Source: Chloroflexota bacterium (GTDB taxonomy: Bacteria; Chloroflexota; UBA4733). Taken from it: 64,000 bases of DNA. The stretch spans positions 29,900-93,899 of the forward strand of contig JAMCTA010000151.1 of assembly GCA_023381895.1 (NCBI GenBank), read 5' to 3'. Positions 17,031 through 25,813 of this stretch are shown here, piece after piece; position 1 is the first letter of the stretch; the number at the start of each line of letters is the position of its first letter. The translations under genes and the position numbers were made by a program. The notes under the pieces are model-generated. The model searched no databases. It was not told the origin of the DNA and saw nothing but the letters and a program-made list of their open reading frames with translations.

Positions 17031-17564
17031 ATGGTCTTTGAACGACTCTTCGGAAGAGTCAGGCAGCCGAAGCCAGAGCGCACCGTGACAACGCTCCAGG
17101 TAGGCGACGCAGTGACGCTCTCGGAGGATGATTTCACTGTCGAACAACGCCACGAGCTTCATGGCGACGGTGGTGACGTGTGGTGGAAGTATCTCCTCCA
17201 AAACCCGCAGCACCGCGTCTGGCTCGACGTCGACGAAGACCAAGGGTTGACGATCACGGCCTATGAGCCTCTACACACCCATGTCGCCATCCCCGTGCCA
17301 GCGACCATCACCTTGGATGGAAAAACCTACAAGGTCGATGAGCATGGTTTCGCCAACGACATCGTTACCAAGAGGTCAGGGCAATCGGGCGAACGTGTAG
17401 AATATTGGTATCTGTCGGCGGACGGCGGAGAACAAGTTGTTGTGTGGCGGCTGGGCGATAATCCGGAGACTGGTGACCAAGTGCTGCAAACTGGAACCGT
17501 CGAGGTCGGAATCGGGCGAGAGATACAGCCGTTTCAGCTGACAATCTATCAGGGAGAGGGCTAG
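17031..17564 (+). CDS. DUF4178 domain protein
   Basis: 177 residues, soluble and beta-rich. V-T-T-L-Q-V-G-D-A-V near the N-terminus, W-W-K-Y-L-L-Q (about residues 49-55), W-L-D-V-D-E-D and a C-terminal Y-W-Y-L-S-A-D-G-G-E segment match DUF4178. The family has no defined reaction, but it repeatedly occurs with PspA-type proteins, DUF350 and spermidine synthase-like enzymes. All three follow here on the same strand within 3 kb, so the role is probably in an envelope-stress module. Confidence 0.75.
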   Translation: MVFERLFGRVRQPKPERTVTTLQVGDAVTLSEDDFTVEQRHELHGDGGDVWWKYLLQNPQHRVWLDVDEDQGLTITAYEPLHTHVAIPVPATITLDGKTYKVDEHGFANDIVTKRSGQSGERVEYWYLSADGGEQVVVWRLGDNPETGDQVLQTGTVEVGIGREIQPFQLTIYQGEG

Positions 17565-17681
17565 ATGGTTCCGAGTAGAGTCGTCATCTTCTGATGAGAG
17601 TATCTGAGCAAACGCAGTAGAGATAGGCTGAGCATAGTCTCACGTGGTGCGAACTCTATTCGCTAGGGAAAGGAAACTTGG

Positions 17682-18419
17682 GTGCCGGGCCTTCTTGATC
17701 GAGTGACTATGTTGATTCGCGCAAACCTTAACGATCTCATCGATCGTGCCGAGGATCCTGAGAAGGTGATACGGCAAGCTCTGCTGGATATGAACAACCA
17801 GCTCATCCAGGTGAAGACACAAGTAGCTTCGAGCATCGCGGACGAACAGAAGCTGTACCAGCGCTGGCAAGAAAACCAGGCACACGCGGATGAGTGGCAG
17901 CGAAAGGCAGAGCTGGCTGTAGCACGAGACCGCGACGACTTGGCGCGCGAAGCTCTGCAGCGCGCCAACACCTACCGGAACACATCGACGGGTTTCCAGC
18001 AGCAATACACGGAGCAGCAACAACAAGTTGAGCAACTCAAGTCGGCGCTATCCCAGCTGACGGCGAAGATCGAAGAAGCCGAGCACAAGAAGGATCTCCT
18101 CATCGCCCGCGCTCGAACTGCAAAGGCCCAGGAACAGATCCAGTCGACTCTTGCGGGGGTAAATACCACAGGCTCGAATGCTCTGAGCTCATTCGAGCGG
18201 ATGGAAGAGAAGGTGCTGGATCAGGAAGCGCGGGCAAAGGCCATGACCCAATTGCAGTCCAGCACGTTGGAGGGGCAGTTTGCAGAGCTCGAGGCGGGCA
18301 GCCAGGTCGAGGACCAGCTAACCGCTCTCAAGGGCAAGATGGGTAAAGCGCCCGAGCTGGCCCCTGGTGAGCAGTCGGCTGCTCTGCCCGCGCCTGAAGA
18401 AGGCAAGGAGACTCGATAG
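17682..18419 (+). CDS. PspA/IM30 (ESCRT-III-like) family protein
   Basis: 245 residues, almost all helical. The N-terminus (L-L-D-R-V-T-M-L-I-R-A-N-L-N-D-L-I-D) is the amphipathic membrane-binding helix. Next comes E-D-P-E-K-V-I-R-Q-A-L-L-D-M, a family hallmark, and then long coiled coils rich in Gln and Lys. The C-terminus is an acidic, Pro-rich tail. PspA proteins form rods that stabilise damaged membranes. The GTG start has AAAGGAAA about 8 nt upstream. No PspF or PspBC partner is adjacent; the neighbours are DUF4178, DUF350 and a membrane aminopropyltransferase. Confidence 0.88.
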   Translation: MPGLLDRVTMLIRANLNDLIDRAEDPEKVIRQALLDMNNQLIQVKTQVASSIADEQKLYQRWQENQAHADEWQRKAELAVARDRDDLAREALQRANTYRNTSTGFQQQYTEQQQQVEQLKSALSQLTAKIEEAEHKKDLLIARARTAKAQEQIQSTLAGVNTTGSNALSSFERMEEKVLDQEARAKAMTQLQSSTLEGQFAELEAGSQVEDQLTALKGKMGKAPELAPGEQSAALPAPEEGKETR

Positions 18420-18467
18420 CGGTACCGGCAGGGGAACAAGTCGGGGGGAGGGGGTGAGGCGAGAGGC

Positions 18468-18737
18468 ATGTACCGCCGCATCGTTCCATCTCTCGCCGTT
18501 CTGTTCGTCGCGTGTTGCCTCGTGTGGGCCCTTGCCACATCGTTTTCTGGGTCCCGGATCGGTTTGGGGGGATTCTACCCGCCGGTATTCATCGGTCCCA
18601 GTTGGTTCCACGGGGGCTACAACCACGGTCCCTCAGCACCGTCCAGGCCCTCCATCCCATCGTATGGCGGCTCTGGCCGGAGCCCTCAAGGTGGCTTCCG
18701 GGGCGGAGGAACGAGCGGGCGATTCGGAGGGAAATAA
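18468..18737 (+). CDS. Small Gly/Ser/Pro-rich membrane-anchored peptide
   Basis: 89 residues. Residues 5-26 form one hydrophobic helix after a Y-R-R start, so this is either an uncleaved anchor or a signal peptide. The remainder is low-complexity, rich in Gly, Ser, Pro and aromatic residues, ending R-G-G-G-T-S-G-R-F-G-G-K. The ATG has a GAGAGG just upstream. It lies between pspA (48 nt) and a DUF350 gene (4 nt), so it probably belongs to the same transcript. I recognise no family; a similar Gly-rich tail may bind membrane or PspA, but that is a guess. Confidence 0.6.
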   Translation: MYRRIVPSLAVLFVACCLVWALATSFSGSRIGLGGFYPPVFIGPSWFHGGYNHGPSAPSRPSIPSYGGSGRSPQGGFRGGGTSGRFGGK

Positions 18738-18741
18738 CGGC

Positions 18742-18966
18742 GTGACAACAGCAGCATCGACGTTTCTCAGTGGTGTGCTCGGAGTCCTGTTTTGGGCACT
18801 CTTCGGAACGGCAATTCTCCTCGCTGCCGATCACATCATCGACCGTGTGGACCCCCTCGACTTCGACAAGGAAATCAAGAATGGGAACATCGCGGCGGCG
18901 ATCGTGATGGCAGCGCTCATCATTGGCGTTGCGATTATCATCTACGGAGCGATGCTTCCTGGCTAG
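18742..18966 (+). CDS. DUF350 small membrane protein
   Basis: 74 residues from GTG, 4 nt after the previous stop. Two hydrophobic helices (about residues 7-29 and 50-72) are separated by the short charged loop D-P-L-D-F-D-K-E-I-K-N-G-N. The loop and the A-A-A-I-V-M-A-A helix match DUF350. Many DUF350 proteins carry two such units; this has one. It sits between PspA and the membrane aminopropyltransferase, a combination seen for this family elsewhere. Its function is unknown, and it may be a small membrane channel or scaffold. Confidence 0.75.
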   Translation: MTTAASTFLSGVLGVLFWALFGTAILLAADHIIDRVDPLDFDKEIKNGNIAAAIVMAALIIGVAIIIYGAMLPG

Positions 18967-19053
18967 TAACAGCAAGCTAAGGCGCCGCGAGCCTGGGGCT
19001 TGCCAGTATCCGCTGCCTGTCGTTAGGCTGTCTCAGCGTATGGGGCTGGCTCT

Positions 19054-20613
19054 GTGAGGCTGAAGGCCATCCTGACCAGCCTCGTATCCGACCGCGCTGC
19101 GGTCTCCAGTTACGTCCTGCTCTTCGCGACATTCGTCATCGCGGGCTGTGCGATCGTCTACGAGCTGTTGATCAGTGCCACCTCGTCCTATCTGCTCGGT
19201 GATACGATTCGGCAGTTCTCTATGACCATCGGTTTGTTCTTGACGGCGATGGGAGTGGGATCTTGGCTGTCCCGCTGGGCACGGGAGGACCTGATCCAAG
19301 CGTTCTGCGGAGTCGAAGTAGTGCTTGGGCTGGCCGGTGGTCTATCCACACCGATGCTCTACTTCATTTATGGCACTGCACAGCAGGAGTTCGCTGTTGC
19401 AGGGGTGCTGTTCATTCTGGTGATCGGCGGACTCATCGGACTGGAGCTCCCCCTTGTTACACGCGTGCTTGCTGAACAGGGCCCATTACGCACGATCCTT
19501 GCCAATGCCCTGTCATTCGACTACCTTGGCGGCCTAGTAGGCTCGCTCGCTTTCCCGTTGGTACTACTCCCACAACTCGGACTCGTTCGAACCTCGCTCT
19601 TCGTCGGATTCATCAACGAGGCGGTCGCCGCAACGACCGTCCTGATATACCGCAAGCACTTGGGCTCTTGGAAACGTCTAGGACTGCTTGTCGCACTGGC
19701 TACTGCCACGCTCCTGATGCTCATCGTGGAGAGCTCAGCAATCGACCACACGCTGGAGCAGCGCTTGTTCAGGGATCCGATTATTATCGCGGCGAGGTCG
19801 CCGTATCAGCACATCGTGGTGACAAGGTGGCACGATGACGTGCGGCTTTTCTTAGATGGGCATCTCCAGTTCAGCTCTGTGGACCAATATCGCTATCACG
19901 AAGCACTGGTTATTCCAGCTATAGAGGCTCTCAGCGATCCTCACACAGTGCTCATCATCGGGGGCGGGGACGGACTGGCAGCACACGAAGTGCTCAAGTA
20001 CCATTCGGTATGGTCGATTACTTTGGTCGATCTCGATTCCGTAGTGATCAGCTTGTTCACTCACCAGCCGCTACTGCGTGGACTCAATGGCGACGCGCTC
20101 GCCAACCCAAGAGTGCACGTGCTCAATGGCGACGGCTTTGCGTTTCTCCGAGCGGGCACAGCTCGCTACGATCTCATCATTGCAGACTTGCCGGATCCAC
20201 GTTCAACAGCGCTGCAGAAGCTCTATACGGAGGAGTTCTATGCCGCAGTGAGCGCTCACCTCCAGAGAGACGGGCTCTTTGTGACCCAAGCTACCTCTCC
20301 CTTCTATACCCCTCATGCCTTTTGGTGCATCGACCGTACAGCTAGCGCGATCTGGCCCCAGATCTCTTCCTACCACGTCGACGTGCCAAGCTTCGGCGAT
20401 TGGGGATTCGTCCTCGCGGGTAACGTGCCGGTGCAATGGAAGACACTCTCCCCACACGTCCCAACCCGATTCCTGACCCGTGAGCGGCTCCACTCGCTCA
20501 CCATCTTCGGCCGTGACATTCTGGAGGTCAGCTCCCAGGTTCAACCAGACACGCTGCTGCATCCTGTACTGTTGCAGTACTATGATCAAGATTGGGCGCG
20601 CTTTCAGCGCTAA
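19054..20613 (+). CDS. Membrane-bound spermidine synthase-like aminopropyltransferase
   Basis: 519 residues. Seven or so hydrophobic helices (residues 20-235) contain I-V-Y-E-L-L-I-S-A-T-S-S-Y-L-L-G-D-T, typical of the membrane-fused class. A cytosolic aminopropyltransferase domain follows, with the dcSAM loop I-I-G-G-G-D-G-L-A near residues 304-312, the D-L-D pair after the next strand, and the catalytic-region motif I-A-D-L-P-D-P in place of the usual DxxDP. The enzyme would transfer aminopropyl from decarboxylated SAM to a polyamine or another amine. No SAM decarboxylase is visible in the window. Context with PspA suggests that the product protects the membrane. Confidence 0.85.
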   Translation: MRLKAILTSLVSDRAAVSSYVLLFATFVIAGCAIVYELLISATSSYLLGDTIRQFSMTIGLFLTAMGVGSWLSRWAREDLIQAFCGVEVVLGLAGGLSTPMLYFIYGTAQQEFAVAGVLFILVIGGLIGLELPLVTRVLAEQGPLRTILANALSFDYLGGLVGSLAFPLVLLPQLGLVRTSLFVGFINEAVAATTVLIYRKHLGSWKRLGLLVALATATLLMLIVESSAIDHTLEQRLFRDPIIIAARSPYQHIVVTRWHDDVRLFLDGHLQFSSVDQYRYHEALVIPAIEALSDPHTVLIIGGGDGLAAHEVLKYHSVWSITLVDLDSVVISLFTHQPLLRGLNGDALANPRVHVLNGDGFAFLRAGTARYDLIIADLPDPRSTALQKLYTEEFYAAVSAHLQRDGLFVTQATSPFYTPHAFWCIDRTASAIWPQISSYHVDVPSFGDWGFVLAGNVPVQWKTLSPHVPTRFLTRERLHSLTIFGRDILEVSSQVQPDTLLHPVLLQYYDQDWARFQR

Positions 20614-20715
20614 CGGCTTGACCGCAGCGTTGAATTGTTTGAGAATTGGGCGTGCTCATGGGGAAAGATTACTTCATCGAGCGCTGGCGCCGAGTGTCTG
20701 GGTGGGAGAACTTCT

Positions 20716-21408
20716 ATGGTTGTTACACTTCCTCAGCCTTTAGCTTTCGGTCTGCCACGCTATCCTAACGTGTGGTTCCACGTGTCAAAGTCACTCGTTC
20801 CGAGCTACGAGCAAGCGGTGCGCTTCGTCATTGACGGTGTTGCCAATTGCCTTGGGGTACGCTCCGACGCAGGGCACGCGTACGATGTGCTCCGCTGTGA
20901 TGCCCGAGCCACTCTACGCAATCTCCAGCCCTATCGGGGCTACAGCAACCATCGCATGAATCATTCTCATGCCCTTGATATCCGCTATTACTACCGGTGG
21001 CTGAAGACCAATGAGCTCGAGGAAGCCAGCCTTCACCTGGGCAGTCGCCCACGTTTCTTCTACCGCGTGGCAGCACAAGTACGCTATGAGGCCAGTTTGG
21101 TGCATCACTCACCAGATGACTGCCCGATCTGTGGGAAGACAGGTGAGTTTTCTGATGTGGGCGACGACGTCGGAGGCGAGGTTCGCGATCCACTCGGTCT
21201 TGAGCTATGCCTGCATGGCACAGTACGGGGACGTCCGGTGGTTCATCCCTCCGGCTCTCCAGTGCGTGGGGTCAAGGCTCTGGCGAGCGACTTCGGGGTG
21301 TACTTCGGCATGATCAAGCATGCGGATGCCACCCCTCTGGTAGGCTGCGTGGCCATTCTTGATCCCCTGGAGCTGGATGTGGAGAAGGGCAGCAGCGACG
21401 GCGAATAG
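20716..21408 (+). CDS. Hypothetical protein with CPIC motif
   Basis: An open frame of 230 codons on the same strand as the aminopropyltransferase gene, with GGTGGGAG about 8 nt before the ATG. Codons have a G-rich first and GC-rich third position, and the opposite strand is broken by stops, which argues for real coding. I recognise no domain. Visible traits are a Tyr/Trp-rich segment near residues 95-103, one C-P-I-C-G motif near 137, and an acidic tail. It may be the last gene of the PspA module or a chance frame. Confidence 0.4.
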   Translation: MVVTLPQPLAFGLPRYPNVWFHVSKSLVPSYEQAVRFVIDGVANCLGVRSDAGHAYDVLRCDARATLRNLQPYRGYSNHRMNHSHALDIRYYYRWLKTNELEEASLHLGSRPRFFYRVAAQVRYEASLVHHSPDDCPICGKTGEFSDVGDDVGGEVRDPLGLELCLHGTVRGRPVVHPSGSPVRGVKALASDFGVYFGMIKHADATPLVGCVAILDPLELDVEKGSSDGE

Positions 21409-21438
21409 GCTCTTCTCGAACCGTCGCACTCCCCCGCG

Positions 21439-22362
21439 TTACTGACGCTTGTTGAACCCTGTGAGACTCACACGCATTTCCAGTTGCTGGAGCGTTCTCC
21501 GAAATCCGAGGTCTTCGCATGCCCTGGCAATTGGCGTGCCTGTAGGCTCGTTGAGAAGGGTGAGGTACCGCCCCGACCACCGGCCCGTCTGTCCACCAAG
21601 CTCCTTTACGAAGCTGGCGATCACCCCCAGAGCATGGTCACAGTCCGCAACAACGTGGTTGAGAGCAACGAAGTTGTCTCCCGCGGACGAAAAGACGCAT
21701 CCAACAGTGTGGCCATCCAGCGTGATCACAGTACTGCGGGTACTGGCGGTAAAGACAGCTGGCCAGTCGCGCTGCCAGCACAGCTCGGGATCAGGAAAGA
21801 TGAGCGCACGACGATAGACTTCTGAGGGGTCAAGGTCCTGGAAGACGTAGTCTCCAGGAAGCCGCGGCGCGGGATTCCACGGCGATCGTTCGTAGGTGAG
21901 GAGCTCGCGTACAACAGTAAATCCCGCTTTGCCATAGATGTGTTGAGCGACGGCATTGGCTGTGAGCACCTCCAGGCGCACATCGGCACATCCCATGCGC
22001 CCGGCTCTCTGCACTAGGCTGCTGAGCAGCTGCTGAGCGACACCACGGCCCCGGTGCTCCGGGACGATTCCGAAAGCGCTCACCCAAGCGTGGCGGCCCC
22101 TCACACCAAGGAATCCGATCCCTACAGCAGCTCCTGATAGGTCACAGGCGACCAGAGACTGATCAAGGTCGATTTGCTGCACGCAGATGAGGCGGGCAAG
22201 ACGGGCCGGTGACTCTATCACCGGATGCTCATACCCCTTGAATGCGGAGGTCACGACGCTGGCAAGCTGGCGCAGGGAGTACTCCGAGGCTGCCACGAAC
22301 TTGTACAGACCCGTCCGAAAGCTCACCGTGTTAGCTTCGCCCTTCCTTCTCGCCATCAGCAC
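21439..22362 (-). CDS. GNAT family N-acetyltransferase
   Basis: 307 residues. The first half is a GNAT domain with the acetyl-CoA loop V-P-E-H-R-G-R-G-V-A near residues 97-106, followed by N-A-V-A-Q-H-I-Y-G-K-A-G-F. The second half looks like a second, weaker GNAT-like repeat ending A-R-A-C-E-D-L-G-F-R-R, so it may be a tandem GNAT of which one unit is degenerate. The substrate is unknown. It starts at GTG 22362 or ATG 22356, just after a BFD-like gene on the same strand, and may be transcribed with the sulfate operon. Confidence 0.8.
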   Translation of the reverse strand: MLMARRKGEANTVSFRTGLYKFVAASEYSLRQLASVVTSAFKGYEHPVIESPARLARLICVQQIDLDQSLVACDLSGAAVGIGFLGVRGRHAWVSAFGIVPEHRGRGVAQQLLSSLVQRAGRMGCADVRLEVLTANAVAQHIYGKAGFTVVRELLTYERSPWNPAPRLPGDYVFQDLDPSEVYRRALIFPDPELCWQRDWPAVFTASTRSTVITLDGHTVGCVFSSAGDNFVALNHVVADCDHALGVIASFVKELGGQTGRWSGRYLTLLNEPTGTPIARACEDLGFRRTLQQLEMRVSLTGFNKRQ

Positions 22363-22373
22363 TCAGCTCGACA

Positions 22374-22598
22374 TCAGGAAGCACTCGAGCCAGGAGGGCG
22401 TGAGCCGGTGCGGAGCACACCGAACTCGGTCTCTCCGGTGAGCAACATTCGTTCGAGATAGGGGCGGCACAATCCACAACGCACGGCACAGCCCGTGTGC
22501 TCCACAAGGGCTGCCAGTAAGGTGGCTGGGATTCGAGCCGCAATCTCCTTGAGCACAGCGAAGCTCTGCCGCGTGCATACACACGTTGTGATAGCCAC
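22374..22598 (-). CDS. BFD-like [2Fe-2S]-binding protein
   Basis: 74 residues from GTG, with AAGGT about 10 nt upstream. It has C6-x-C8 and C41-x2-C44, a spacing of 32 residues that matches the bacterioferritin-associated ferredoxin [2Fe-2S] fold, with the preceding T-G-C and R-C-G-L-C segment. It probably carries one electron. It lies downstream of sat in the sulfate assimilation run, so it may serve APS reductase or siroheme-dependent steps; that link is inferred from position only. The last residues (R-P-P-G-S-S-A-S) may not belong to the fold. Confidence 0.65.
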   Translation of the reverse strand: MAITTCVCTRQSFAVLKEIAARIPATLLAALVEHTGCAVRCGLCRPYLERMLLTGETEFGVLRTGSRPPGSSAS

Positions 22599-22740
22599 AG
22601 CAAGCTACCTTTTCACCGTCTCAAGTGCCACCTGTCCTCGCACCACAGCTCCAGTGCGACTCTCCCCATAGGCTATCAGGACGGCGTAATGCACCGATAA
22701 CGAGGGCTATCCCCGTTCGCGACCCGTGCTCATCCCTTGA

Positions 22741-23061
22741 TCAGGCACACGGAAGCAGCAGCCACCACTGGTCGGCAAGCTCACGTGATCGGGCCGACGT
22801 CTCAGCAACGATGAGCGATCCTTCGAGTCTATCGAGAGCACAGCTTACCTCCCATCGGAGCACCGGTAGTGCCTCTTCGCCAGTGGCGAGACTCCACGTG
22901 CCAGCCTGGTGCTCTTCGATCACTGTAAGCCCAGCAAGCGCTTCGATGACTTTGCCGGCAGCTGCCGGACCGCGCCCCAACAGCTGGCACACTGTCCACT
23001 CAAAGGGAGTGCTCGGCTGCCAAAAAGGGTTGAGCCAGAGGCGGGAATCAGGAGTCAGCAC
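22741..23061 (-). CDS. Hypothetical protein in sulfate operon
   Basis: 106 residues. The GTG start overlaps the sat stop by 7 nt, suggesting translational coupling. The sequence is soluble, Leu/Ala/Trp-rich, with W-L-N-P-F-W-Q-P and E-W-T-V-C-Q-L-L-G-R-G-P near the start and W-W-L-L-L-P at the end. A central segment (A-A-A-G-K-V-I-E-A-L-A-G-L-T-V-I) looks like a winged helix or other small helical domain. I recognise no family and see no catalytic motif. Position implies a job in sulfate activation or its regulation. Confidence 0.5.
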   Translation of the reverse strand: MLTPDSRLWLNPFWQPSTPFEWTVCQLLGRGPAAAGKVIEALAGLTVIEEHQAGTWSLATGEEALPVLRWEVSCALDRLEGSLIVAETSARSRELADQWWLLLPCA

Positions 23062-24221
23062 GAAGCACCACCATCCCGATATGCCTCACGCAGAATCGCC
23101 GCGACCTCTGGTCGTGTGAATTCGGTAGGAAGGTTTTCACCCGCTTGGAGCATCTGCCGGACCTTGGTCCCACTCAAGACGAGCCGGGCACTCGCGTCGT
23201 GTGGGCACGTCTTGTCGGATGCCATGGTTCCACAGCGCTGGCAGTAGAAGCTGTGCTCGAACTTCAGCGGTGTGATACCCAGTTCCCCTGGTTTGAACTC
23301 ATCGAAGATGCGCTGGGCATCATACGTTCCGTAGTAACTACCGACGCCAGCGTGGTCTCTACCCACGATGAAGTGAGTACATCCGTAGTTCTTGCGAATC
23401 TGAGCGTGGAATATGGCCTCTCGAGGCCCGGCATAGCGCATGGCAGCGGGCATTGCTCCGAGGAGTACTCTGTGCGCCGGATAGTATCCATCGAGCAGTG
23501 CCTGGTAGCAGCGCATTCGCACCGCTGCAGGGACATCATCCCCCTTCGTTTCTCCGATCAACGGATGCACGAACAGCCCATCGACGATCTCGAGGGCTAC
23601 CTTCTGAAGGTATTCGTGCGCTCGATGAATCGGATTCCGTGTTTGGAAGCCAACGACGGTACGCCACTCGCGCTCAGCAAAGATCGCCCGAGTCTCGCTC
23701 GGCATTAAGGTGTACTGCCTGAAAAGAGGATCCACCTGCCTCTTGAGGACCTGAACAGGTCCACCTAAGAGATACGGTCCTTGGCGAAGCAGCGCCGCGA
23801 CACCAGGATGCACCTCGTCCGTCGTGCGATAGACCTCTTTGGCCTCCACGCTGATCTCCCGCTGGAAGCGATCCTCTACCGTCACGATTGCCACAGCACC
23901 GTTAGAAATGTCTCCGTCCCTAGTGATGAGTGTAAGACGCTCGCCAGTCGAAGTCGACTCGTAGGTCTCCGCATCCACTGCCAGGGTGACTGGAACGCTC
24001 CACGGGGCACCCGACGCGAGGTGCAGGGAGTGCACCACCGATTGGTAGTCGTCGTGACCTAGGAAGCCTCGCAGCGGCGCGACGGCGCCAACGGCGAGGA
24101 GCTCCAAGTCTGCAGCCACGCGGGCATCTATGGGGATGCGCCGCAGTCCCAAGGCTTCTCGAGACAGCTCTGATGCCTCGTCTGGGGAGATGAGCCGGGC
24201 GGCATCGTTCCCCCGCGTCAT
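23055..24221 (-). CDS. sat: Sulfate adenylyltransferase (ATP sulfurylase)
   Basis: 388 residues of the single-chain Sat/MET3 type, making APS and PPi from ATP and sulfate. The PUA-like N-terminal domain has L-R-G-F-L-G. The catalytic domain has [11 protein letters not shown] near residues 197-207 (sulfate and ATP loop), G-R-D-H-A-G-V-G, and a C-x2-C...C-x4-H type metal knuckle (C-Q-R-C-G, then C-P-H-D). Start ATG overlaps the cysC stop (ATGA). The PPi released could be used by the PPi-dependent phosphofructokinase elsewhere in this window. Confidence 0.95.
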   Translation of the reverse strand: MTRGNDAARLISPDEASELSREALGLRRIPIDARVAADLELLAVGAVAPLRGFLGHDDYQSVVHSLHLASGAPWSVPVTLAVDAETYESTSTGERLTLITRDGDISNGAVAIVTVEDRFQREISVEAKEVYRTTDEVHPGVAALLRQGPYLLGGPVQVLKRQVDPLFRQYTLMPSETRAIFAEREWRTVVGFQTRNPIHRAHEYLQKVALEIVDGLFVHPLIGETKGDDVPAAVRMRCYQALLDGYYPAHRVLLGAMPAAMRYAGPREAIFHAQIRKNYGCTHFIVGRDHAGVGSYYGTYDAQRIFDEFKPGELGITPLKFEHSFYCQRCGTMASDKTCPHDASARLVLSGTKVRQMLQAGENLPTEFTRPEVAAILREAYRDGGASC

Positions 24222-24817
24222 AGCTTGACCTCCGAGTGGTTTTCCGCGCTCACGAGATAGCCACGCTCTTCCAGTGTCACCAAGATCTTGGCGACTGACT
24301 CCTCGACAGTTTCCCGATCAGTGTGCGCCACCACATCGGGGTGCTGCGGCGCCTCGTAGGGATCGGTCACACCGGTAAAGTTGGAGATCTCTCCGCGCAG
24401 CGCTCGTGCATAGAGGCCCTTGACATCTCTTCGCACAAGGACGTCGAGCGGGCAGTCCACATACACTTCCAAGAACCGCCCAATACTCTCCCGTGCTTCT
24501 TCGCGCACCGCCCGGTAGGGCGAAATGGCTGCTACCACCACGCCCACCCCGTGGTGGCTCAGGAGACCGGCAACAAAGGCGATCCGGCGAATATTCGTGT
24601 CACGATCTTCCTTCGAGAATCCCAACCCCTTGCTCAGGTGCGTGCGGACAACGTCGCCGTCCAAGACCTCGACGGGGCAGTTTCTCCGGTTGAGCCGCTC
24701 AACGAGCAGGCTGGCAATCGTGCTCTTTCCGGCGCCGGATAGTCCCGTCAGCCAGACCGTGAATCCTGGGGTAACAGACAACACACTCTCCCTCACGTAA
24801 TGAACTACTGCCTCCAA
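24218..24817 (-). CDS. cysC: Adenylylsulfate kinase
   Basis: 199 residues from the TTG at 24817, though a GTG or TTG about 12 codons later is also possible. It is a P-loop kinase with G-L-S-G-A-G-K-S-T near residues 25-33, [19 protein letters not shown], and the Y-V-D-C-P and G-L-Y-A-R-A segments. It phosphorylates APS to PAPS. It is coupled to sat (ATGA) and lies 81 nt after cysH. Because CysH here has an iron-sulfur cluster, PAPS may feed reduction or sulfotransferases. Confidence 0.94.
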   Translation of the reverse strand: MEAVVHYVRESVLSVTPGFTVWLTGLSGAGKSTIASLLVERLNRRNCPVEVLDGDVVRTHLSKGLGFSKEDRDTNIRRIAFVAGLLSHHGVGVVVAAISPYRAVREEARESIGRFLEVYVDCPLDVLVRRDVKGLYARALRGEISNFTGVTDPYEAPQHPDVVAHTDRETVEESVAKILVTLEERGYLVSAENHSEVKL

Positions 24818-24898
24818 GCGGACCCCTCACACAGTGGCACGCACGACGGTTCCTCCGCGCATCACGCTGTCGTCGCGCTCCCCTTCACCGTCACGCCG

Positions 24899-25666
24899 TC
24901 AGCGCACGGTGATGACACAGTGCATACCGCACTCTTTGGTCACCCCTCGTTCCCACCACCAACGACCAGCCCTAGCATCCTCGCCAGAAGCCACCGCCCG
25001 CGTGCATGGAGCGCACCCGATTGAAGTGTAACCCCGGTCGTACAGTGGGTTGTAAGGCACATTGTTTTCCCGAACGTAGGCCCAGACCTGCTCTTCACTC
25101 CATTCGGCCAGCGGATTCACTTTGACGATGTCACCGTACTCCTGATCGAGTTCAACCGGCGCCACCGTGCGACGGCTCGACGCTTGATCACGGCGAAGGC
25201 CTGTCATCCACGCGTCGTAACACTTGAGCGCCCGCCGCAGTGGGTGAACCTTCCGAGTCTCGCAACACCGCAGCCGCTCAGGAACACCGCGATAGAACCC
25301 ATTGACGCACTGAGAGCGCGCGAGGTCTTCCACCGCATCAGTCTCGGGAAAAATCACGTCAATCGCTAGACTATAGTGCTCGCGAACACGATCCATCAGC
25401 CCGTAGGTCTCTGGAGGGAGACGGCCGGTATCAATGGTGAAAACGCGCACGTGGCGGTCGATCCGCCACGCCATGTCCACTATAGCGACACCGTCCACTT
25501 GAAAGCTGGTGCACAACGTGAGGCGTGGCCCATACTGCGACAGGGCCCACGCGATCACCTCCTGTGGCGGCAGTTTGTGGAAGCTTGCAGCGACTGCGGC
25601 GACATCGAGTACGTGTTTCAAGCGTACGTCCACGTGACGAGACCCCTCCCCTATCTTCAGGAACAC
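24899..25666 (-). CDS. cysH: Adenylylsulfate/phosphoadenylylsulfate reductase with [4Fe-4S] motif
   Basis: 255 residues of the PP-loop CysH family. The nucleotide loop is L-C-T-S-F-Q-V-D-G, followed by T-I-D-T-G-R-L-P. Cluster cysteines R-C-C-E-T-R-K-V and G-C-A-P-C-T-R indicate the [4Fe-4S] type, and the tail E-C-G-M-H-C supplies the catalytic cysteine. Such enzymes reduce APS, and in Bacillus also PAPS, to sulfite using thioredoxin. Start GTG 25666 follows a strong promoter; an alternative GTG downstream sits after GGGGAGGGG. First gene of cysH-cysC-sat. Confidence 0.92.
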   Translation of the reverse strand: MFLKIGEGSRHVDVRLKHVLDVAAVAASFHKLPPQEVIAWALSQYGPRLTLCTSFQVDGVAIVDMAWRIDRHVRVFTIDTGRLPPETYGLMDRVREHYSLAIDVIFPETDAVEDLARSQCVNGFYRGVPERLRCCETRKVHPLRRALKCYDAWMTGLRRDQASSRRTVAPVELDQEYGDIVKVNPLAEWSEEQVWAYVRENNVPYNPLYDRGYTSIGCAPCTRAVASGEDARAGRWWWERGVTKECGMHCVITVR

Positions 25667-25695
25667 CGTCAGTAGTGAATACGGGAACTATGATG

Positions 25696-25724
25696 ATAAT
25701 AGGATAATGTTATGATCTCATCAA
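25696..25724 (-). promoter_or_regulatory. Promoter of the cysH-cysC-sat operon
   Basis: On the minus strand TTGATG (25724-25719) and TATTAT (25701-25696) are 17 nt apart, in an AT-rich block that stands out from its GC-rich surroundings. The start of transcription would be about 20-25 nt before the cysH start. Confidence 0.6.
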
Positions 25725-25813
25725 ACGAAAGGGCTATCCTGGGGTGTGCCGCAGATTGTCGCGCCGGATAGTGGGGAGCGTGCGGACAGCCGCCGGCCCG
25801 CAGCGCCCCCAAG

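Noticed and set aside
20828..21429. Minus-strand frames opposite the unknown gene at 20716-21408
   Set aside because: Arg/His/Ser-rich or broken by stops; the plus-strand frame has the better coding pattern.
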